Positions 14,584 to 19,845 of a DNA stretch of 19,845 nucleotides are shown piece after piece (position 1 is the stretch's first letter; every line of letters begins with the position of its first letter). A program made the translations under genes and the position numbers. The notes under the pieces were generated by a model that was not told the DNA's origin, did not search any database, and saw only the letters and a list, made by a program, of their open reading frames with translations. The stretch spans positions 1-19,845 of the forward strand of contig JAEYPE010000119.1 of NCBI GenBank assembly GCA_023411035.1. Direction: 5' to 3'. The DNA comes from Pseudomonadota bacterium. Its GTDB lineage: Bacteria > Pseudomonadota > Alphaproteobacteria > Azospirillales > Azospirillaceae.

Positions 14584-16262
14584 GACCGCGGCTCCGCGCT
14601 GGCGAGCAGCATCCTCACGGCCGTTGCGCTGACAGGGGCGGCGGCCACCGGGATCCCGCCGTCCCTGGCGGGGTCTTCCTTGGCCGGTCCTTCCGCCGGC
14701 AGCTCCGCCGTTGGAAGCTGCGGCGCCTCCACCGGCAGGTTGCCCAGCGGGATGCGGCCGGCCGTCCAGTCCGCGACCACCGGGGTCAGCCCCGCGGTCA
14801 GGCCCTTGATGTCCTGGCTCTGCACGGTTTCCGGAACCGGGTCGAGGCCGAGCGAGACGTAGAGGCTCGACACCGCGTTCTGCAGTTCGGCATAAGCGCG
14901 GTCGCGTGCCAGCTTGGAGCCCAGCGCCGCGGCCTTGGTGCGGATGCGTTCCAGCGGCGATTCGGCGTCGGAGGCGGCGGCCTTCTGCACATTCTCGTTG
15001 ATGCGCTTCTCGATCGATTCGAGCTGGACGGCACGCTCGAAGTTCGTGCGGCCGCGCTGGTATTGCTGCAGGGCGACATGGACCTGGGTCAGCGTCGCCA
15101 TGCTGAGCGCCAGGCGCCGGAAGTCGCCGGCCTCCACCTGAGCCTCGGCGGCGCGGATGTTGGCGGGGCCGGAAATGATGTTGAACAGGCTCAGCGTCAC
15201 GCGGGCGCCGGCCTCGGCCCAGGCGTTGTTGATCAGGTAGGAGTTGCTGTCGTAGTTCAGTGACGGGCTGAAAGAGATGCCCGGCAGCATCCGCAGCATC
15301 GCCTTGCGCACCTCGGTCGAGTTGATGCGCCGCTGATACTGCTCCTCGCGCATCTCGGGACGGTTCAGCAGCGCCATCGTTTCCAGCCGTTCGACCGGGA
15401 CGGTGATCTGCGGGATCTCCTGCTTGAAGCCCTCCGGCAGGGCGAGCGTGAAGGACTGGCCGAGCGGCACGTTCATCAGGGCCGCAAGCTGCGCCTTGGA
15501 GATGGCGAGGTCCTGCTGGACCGTCTCCAACTGGCGGATGATCTCGATCAGGCCCTTTTGATACCGCAGCGCCTCAAGAGGCGGGCGCAGCCGCTGCTCC
15601 TCGACGGACGAGGCATCCTGCAGCGCCTGGCGCGCCTCGACCAGCAGCTCGTCGATCTCGCCCAGCATCCGCTCGCTTCCGGCCGCCAGCCAGAAGGCCC
15701 CGCGCACCTGCTGGATGATCGAGTTGACCAGCCGGCGGCGGCGCTCATGCGCAATCAGGACGCGGTTGGCCTGCTGGTGCGCCTGATAATAGCTGACGCC
15801 GAAGTCGAGGATGTTCCAGGTCAGGCCGAGATCGGAGACGAAGCGGTCTTTGTCCTGGCTGATGGCCGGTTCGACCGAGCGGAAGTTGGTGATGGTGTTG
15901 CGGCTGTACGTCTCGTTCGCGGGGTTGCGCGAGATGAATCCGGCGCTGGCCGCCATGCGCGGCAGCATGTCGTAGGTGGTGACGTCGAGCTGCCGGTTTT
16001 GCAGCAACTCCTCCATCAGCGCCTGACGGGAATCGAGATTGTACTTGATGGCTCGGGCCATCGCCTCGGCCATGGTGATCGGGCCGGTAACCGGCTCCTG
16101 GTCGACGAAGAGGCGGGAGCGATCCTGCGTGACCTGCGCCAGCTGTTGATCGACCGTCAGCGGCTCGGGCGTCACGGAACAAGCCGAGACGGCCGCCGCC
16201 AGCGCAACCAACATGAGATGTGATGCACCCAACCGGAGGCGGCGCTTTCCGCTCCTCGCCAT
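14580..16262 (-). CDS. TolC-family outer-membrane efflux lipoprotein
   Basis: A 560-aa outer-membrane factor. The start at 16262 is preceded by AAAGGGGG at good spacing; an ATG at 16268 is too close to it. A lipoprotein signal is clear: KRRLRLGASHLMLVALAAA, then lipobox VSAC with Cys28. The body shows TolC-type repeated helical hairpins: SRQALMEELLQNRQLDVTTY, NILDFGVSYYQAHQQANRVL, and in the second half GARVTLSLFNIISGPANIRA with QVHVALQQYQRGRTNFERAV. It is longer than usual (about 450-490) because of an Ala/Pro-rich C-terminal tail from about residue 500. First gene of a two-gene operon with the exported adaptor and divergent from the giant repeat protein gene. Most likely forms the exit duct of the export system in this locus. 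Confidence 0.92.
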   Translation of the reverse strand: MARSGKRRLRLGASHLMLVALAAAVSACSVTPEPLTVDQQLAQVTQDRSRLFVDQEPVTGPITMAEAMARAIKYNLDSRQALMEELLQNRQLDVTTYDMLPRMAASAGFISRNPANETYSRNTITNFRSVEPAISQDKDRFVSDLGLTWNILDFGVSYYQAHQQANRVLIAHERRRRLVNSIIQQVRGAFWLAAGSERMLGEIDELLVEARQALQDASSVEEQRLRPPLEALRYQKGLIEIIRQLETVQQDLAISKAQLAALMNVPLGQSFTLALPEGFKQEIPQITVPVERLETMALLNRPEMREEQYQRRINSTEVRKAMLRMLPGISFSPSLNYDSNSYLINNAWAEAGARVTLSLFNIISGPANIRAAEAQVEAGDFRRLALSMATLTQVHVALQQYQRGRTNFERAVQLESIEKRINENVQKAAASDAESPLERIRTKAAALGSKLARDRAYAELQNAVSSLYVSLGLDPVPETVQSQDIKGLTAGLTPVVADWTAGRIPLGNLPVEAPQLPTAELPAEGPAKEDPARDGGIPVAAAPVSATAVRMLLASAEPRS

Positions 16263-16758
16263 TGTCATCCCCCTTTGCGGATCGTAGTTCAAGTACAAGT
16301 CCGCATTTCCCTATATGATATGGCGAAAATATCAAGCTTTTATCTCTTGTCGGGATGCTGATGGCGCCAAGCTGTGTCCTGTGTGAAGCTCTCAAGGGGG
16401 AAGTGGGCGTCGATTTTTTTCGATGTGCGGCTGATCTTCGATGATTTGTGACTGAAAGTAGCAAAATAGTTAATAGCGGAATTGCATTTTTGTCGCAGTG
16501 TATTCAAAATTTCTGCGCGTTCTTTGATTTATATGGTTGCAAATAAGCGCACATTAGGAATAAAGCGAACAAATACAAACATATTGGGAAAATTTCCTAT
16601 AACATTGTGATAAATTGTGAAAAAATGATCGTTAACGGACGCGGAATGCAAGAATAATTCGGTTGCGAAGTTATTAAGGCGCGCGTATCGCTGAACCAGA
16701 GGTGCCGCAAGCTGAATCGCGGCGAGTCATCGTGCGCGTTGATGTCATGGAGGGCGGA
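16263..16758. promoter_or_regulatory. AT-rich divergent regulatory region between tolC and the giant surface-protein gene
   Basis: A 496-bp non-coding stretch, strikingly AT-rich against its GC-rich neighbours, especially 16440-16680. Seen inside: an inverted repeat TGATAT-N7-ATATCA at 16316-16334 near tolC; an imperfect dyad GGAAA-A-TTTCC at 16587-16597; and a tandem ATTGTGATAA/ATTGTGAAAA at 16604-16623 with a 10-bp (one helical turn) period. No small gene with a ribosome-binding site was found. The length and composition suggest complex control, possibly including a nucleoid-associated silencer. Exact promoters cannot be placed by eye. Confidence 0.6.
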
Positions 16759-19700
16759 ATGGGTATTGTGAGGCGTGTCGCAGTCAACGGCTCGACGAAC
16801 GGTGCCCGCCCGGCGGCGGGTGGCATGGCGGACAGCTTGGCCATGGCCCTGGAGCCACGCTTCATGTTCGACGCCGCCGGCGTGGCGACAGCCCACGACG
16901 CGGCGCAGGAAGCGGCCCATGATACGGGTGTTCCGGCGGCTGCGGAAGCGGCCCTGGCCGATCATTCCATGTTGGCGGCGCTTGCCGGTGAGGCTCATCC
17001 GGACCAGCCGGCTGCGGCGAAGGAGATCGTCTTCATCGATGCGAATGCCGCCGACCATGAGGAGCTGATCCGCAACGCCCCTGCCGGCGCACAGGTCTTC
17101 GTGCTGGACGCCGCGCGTGACGGGCTCAGCCAGATCGCCGAGGTCATGGCGAACCAGCAGGGCGTCACCGGTCTCCACATCCTGTCGCACGGCAACCAGG
17201 CATCCTTCTCGCTCGGCAGCAGCGCGATCAGCGCCGCCACCCTCGACGCCCACCAGCAGAATCTTGCCGCCATCGGCGCGGCGATGGCACCCAACGGCGA
17301 CATCCTGCTCTATGGCTGCGACATCGGAAAGGGGACGGCCGGGCAAGCCTTCATCGACAGCCTCGCCGCCGCGACCGGCACCGACGTGGCGGCCTCGACC
17401 GACGGCACGGGCGCCGCGGCGCTCGGCGGCAACTGGGTGCTGGAGCAGCAGAGCGGCGCGGTCGAGACCAGGACGCTGGCCGATGCCGGCTATTCGCATC
17501 TCCTGGCCAACCCGACCGTCATCAGCATCGAGGACGGCGATGCCGACAACGTCGTTTCGGCGGCCACGCCGCTAACCTATACGGTAGTCTTCAGCAAGGA
17601 CATCGACGCCGCGACGGTCGACGCCTCCGACTTCAGCAACGCCGGCACGTCGGGCATCAGCATCGGCACCATCTCCAAAGTCGGCGCCGGCATATTCACG
17701 GTGGAGGTGACGCCCACCACAGCCGGCACGCTGCAGCTGCAGATCGCCAAGGACGCGGTCATCAAAGCGGCCGATAACACCCAGCTCGACACGAGCTCCG
17801 CCATTCCCGACAACGACACGCTGACGGTTGAACGCGCCCCGCTCGACACCAACGGCAATCTGCTGGACTTCTCGGGCACGCCCACGCTGGTATCCGGTAC
17901 GGCCCTGACACAAGGCGCCGTCTACAAATACACCAACGTGCTCACGCTCGGCGGCGTCCAGGTCGATGCCTTCGTCACGCTGACGAACATCACGAACGCG
18001 ACACTCACGACCATCGACAACAACAATCCGAACAACTACAACTACGCGGGCATTGACAAAGCCAAGCTGTTTGCGCCGGAGATCAAGACCACGGCCGCGA
18101 ACGGTGGCGTCACCTTCACGATCGACTTCAAGGGCACTGATGGCAAGGCCATCAGGCTCCTGAATTTCTACAACAACTCGCTCGACATCGACGGCGCCGA
18201 GTTGGTCGAGTATGGTGGTTTTGATTCCTACACCTTGGGATCGAGCAGCGATCTCAAGGTTCTCGCCGGCACCGGCAGCAACCTGCGCTTTCAGCAGCAA
18301 AACAGCAATACGTCCTACGATGGTCTGATCGTCAACGACATCGGGCGCGTGCAGACCCACTTCAACGATGTCTCCAGCCTCCAGATCAAGATGGGCGGAA
18401 CGGCCAATACCGGCAACACCGCCCGCCAGTATGGTGCAGCCTTCGGCGCCATCAGCTTCACGTCAGCCACCACCAGCTACAGCGCGCCCACGGTCAACGG
18501 CCTCATCACCACGGACCGCACCCCGACCCTGACGGGCTCGGTCGGCAGCACCTACAATTCCGGAGACTCGTTGTCCGTCAAGGTGAACGGAACCACCTAC
18601 ACCACCGGCGGCGGTCAGGTCACCGTTAGCGGCACGACCTGGACCTTGACGATTCCAACGGCGCTGGCCAGCTCCACCACCCCCTACGATGTCGAGGTCA
18701 CGCGGACCTATGGCGGCCCGAGCCTCAATATCAAGGACCAGACCACGAACGAACTCACCGTGGTCGGCGACAGCACCCCGCCAGTGGTGCTGAGCAGCAC
18801 CCGCCAAAATCCGAGCGCCGAAACGACCAACGCCACCAGCGTGACCTTCCGCGTTGTCTTCAGCGAAGCGGTCAGCGGCGTGCAGGCGAACGATTTCGCC
18901 CTCTCCGGCACGGCTTCCTCGGGAGCCACCGTCGGTTCGGTGACCGAAGTGATGCCCGGCGTCTATGATGTCGTCGTCAACGGCCTCGCCAATGCCAACG
19001 GCACCATCAACCTCGACATGGCAACGAGTCCGACCATCGCCGACCTGGCCGGCAACAACCTGACCAACACCACGATCTCGGGTGCGGACGAGACCTACAT
19101 CATCGACACCACGGCGCCGGCCGCCCCGACGGTGGATGCCCTGACGACGAAGGACACGACGCCGACGCTCACCGGCACGGCGACGGTGGGCAGCGGCGAG
19201 ACGCTGACGGTGGTGGTCAACGGCATCACCTACACGGCGGGTGACGGCAACCTGACGCTGAACGGCAGCAGCTGGACGCTGACGATCCCGCCGGCCAACG
19301 CCCTCACGCAGAACACCTACGAGGTGACGGCGAAGGTCACCGACGCCGCCGGCAACGCCACCTCCGACATCACCGGCAACGAGCTGGTGATCGACACCAC
19401 GGCGCCGGCCGCCCCGACGGTGGATGCCAAGACGACGAACGACACGACGCCGACGCTCACCGGCACGGCGACGGTGGGCACGGGTGAGACGCTGACGGTG
19501 GTGGTCAACGGCACCACCTACACGGCGGGTGACGGCAACCTGACGCTGAACGGCAGCGCCTGGACGCTGACGATCCCGCCGGCCAAGGCCCTGACTGAGG
19601 GCACCTACGAGGTGACGGCGACGGTCACCGACGCCGCCGGCAACGCCACCTCCGACGCCACCACCGGCGAGCTGGTCATCGACACCACGGCGCCGGTGGC

Positions 19701-19845
19701 CCCGACGGTGACGGCCCTGACGACGAACGACACGACGCCGACGCTCACCGGCACGGCGACGGTCGGCACGGGTGAGACGCTGACGGTGGTGGTCAACGGC
19801 ACCACCTACACGGCGGGTGACGGCAACCTGACGCTGAACGGCACC
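16759..19845 (+). CDS. Giant repeat surface protein: LEPR motif, DUF4347 caspase-like domain, Ig-like repeats (partial)
   Basis: An open frame of 1029 codons that runs off the right edge. ATG 16759 follows GGAGG at five bases. No ordinary signal peptide is present. Residues 31-38 read LEPRFMFD, the LEPR-type motif found near the start of many giant secreted repeat proteins. Residues about 89-249 form a DUF4347 domain: EIVFIDANAADHEELI, then HILSHG with His144, LLYGCDIGKGTAG with Cys187, and GNWVLE. The His and Cys positions resemble clan CD (caspase/gingipain-like) peptidases. Then come an Ig-like/SbsA-like domain (about 252-357), an Asn-rich beta-sandwich-like region (about 360-575), a diverged Ig repeat (about 576-676), a second SbsA-like domain (677-781), and 96-residue Ig repeats from 782. 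Probably a secreted adhesin exported by the adjacent machinery (inference). Confidence 0.9.
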   Translation, partial: MGIVRRVAVNGSTNGARPAAGGMADSLAMALEPRFMFDAAGVATAHDAAQEAAHDTGVPAAAEAALADHSMLAALAGEAHPDQPAAAKEIVFIDANAADHEELIRNAPAGAQVFVLDAARDGLSQIAEVMANQQGVTGLHILSHGNQASFSLGSSAISAATLDAHQQNLAAIGAAMAPNGDILLYGCDIGKGTAGQAFIDSLAAATGTDVAASTDGTGAAALGGNWVLEQQSGAVETRTLADAGYSHLLANPTVISIEDGDADNVVSAATPLTYTVVFSKDIDAATVDASDFSNAGTSGISIGTISKVGAGIFTVEVTPTTAGTLQLQIAKDAVIKAADNTQLDTSSAIPDNDTLTVERAPLDTNGNLLDFSGTPTLVSGTALTQGAVYKYTNVLTLGGVQVDAFVTLTNITNATLTTIDNNNPNNYNYAGIDKAKLFAPEIKTTAANGGVTFTIDFKGTDGKAIRLLNFYNNSLDIDGAELVEYGGFDSYTLGSSSDLKVLAGTGSNLRFQQQNSNTSYDGLIVNDIGRVQTHFNDVSSLQIKMGGTANTGNTARQYGAAFGAISFTSATTSYSAPTVNGLITTDRTPTLTGSVGSTYNSGDSLSVKVNGTTYTTGGGQVTVSGTTWTLTIPTALASSTTPYDVEVTRTYGGPSLNIKDQTTNELTVVGDSTPPVVLSSTRQNPSAETTNATSVTFRVVFSEAVSGVQANDFALSGTASSGATVGSVTEVMPGVYDVVVNGLANANGTINLDMATSPTIADLAGNNLTNTTISGADETYIIDTTAPAAPTVDALTTKDTTPTLTGTATVGSGETLTVVVNGITYTAGDGNLTLNGSSWTLTIPPANALTQNTYEVTAKVTDAAGNATSDITGNELVIDTTAPAAPTVDAKTTNDTTPTLTGTATVGTGETLTVVVNGTTYTAGDGNLTLNGSAWTLTIPPAKALTEGTYEVTATVTDAAGNATSDATTGELVIDTTAPVAPTVTALTTNDTTPTLTGTATVGTGETLTVVVNGTTYTAGDGNLTLNGT
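19102..19845 (+). repeat. Tandem 288-bp (96-aa) Ig-like repeats inside the giant protein gene
   Basis: Copies start at 19102, 19390 and 19678 (the third is cut by the window edge), each beginning with the codons for IDTTAP. They are in frame and nearly identical at DNA level, including synonymous positions, with changes such as DALTTKD/DAKTTND and NALTQNT/KALTEGT. A much more diverged relative lies at about 18484-18787. Repeats of this kind (Bap/BapA-type Ig-like) usually vary in number between strains. Confidence 0.92.

Noticed and set aside
19317..19805. Two near-identical 66-codon minus-strand frames rich in Val, Thr and Ser.
   Set aside because: They are the antisense of the 288-bp Ig-like repeats, and their similarity only mirrors the repeat unit.
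19102..19845. The regular direct repeats considered as a CRISPR-like array.
   Set aside because: Units are 288 bp, contiguous, in frame and protein-coding, with no unique spacers and no cas genes nearby.

Overview
The window looks like a piece of a large, GC-rich alphaproteobacterial replicon. Azospirillum or a close relative is my best guess, from codon bias, gene families and the mix of aromatic-degradation, sensor and adhesin genes. The organism is inferred and no rRNA or tRNA is present to anchor it. Coding DNA is uniformly GC-rich. Three intergenic stretches (about 8040-8165, 10100-10150 and 16300-16680) are clearly AT-richer and carry dyads.

The left part (1-8630) is ordinary metabolism and regulation. 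It starts with the 3' end of an amidohydrolase resembling 4-oxalomesaconate hydratase (protocatechuate 4,5-cleavage). Next is a minus-strand pair, an SDR dehydrogenase followed by a thiolase, with a divergent TetR-family gene separated from them by a promoter region holding a perfect inverted repeat. A YahK-like zinc alcohol dehydrogenase follows. Then comes a MASE1 histidine kinase overlapping a FixJ-like response regulator, then a Glu/Leu/Phe/Val-type (glutamate) dehydrogenase with a strong hairpin after its stop. Divergent from the dehydrogenase is an Rnk/GreA-C-like protein. The roughly 300-bp region between them carries two near-identical 16-bp palindromes 78 bp apart.

The middle (8631-10209) is a scar. 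A C-terminal fragment of a glycosyltransferase-like protein abuts the left end of an IS5-family element of the IS903 group. That element's transposase has an apparent internal deletion, a premature TAG and no visible right terminus. A 36-codon orphan reading frame follows, then a dyad-rich promoter.

The right part (10210-19845) is the most interesting. It is a complete-looking envelope export locus with no ABC ATPase inside the window. Rightward genes: an HlyD-like adaptor with an extra N-terminal cytosolic domain, translationally coupled (GTGA overlap) to a 718-aa fusion of a PqqD-like segment, an M50 site-2-type metalloprotease and a second HlyD-like adaptor. Convergent to these, and read leftward, are a TolC-family outer-membrane lipoprotein and a small exported third adaptor, again coupled by GTGA, ending in a T-tract terminator. 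Divergent from tolC across a 0.5-kb AT-rich regulatory region, a giant surface-protein gene starts and runs off the window. It has an N-terminal LEPR motif, a DUF4347 domain with a caspase-like His/Cys pair, Ig-like domains, and near-identical 288-bp (96-aa) repeats. The inferred logic is that the adaptor, protease and TolC genes export and possibly mature the giant repeat protein.
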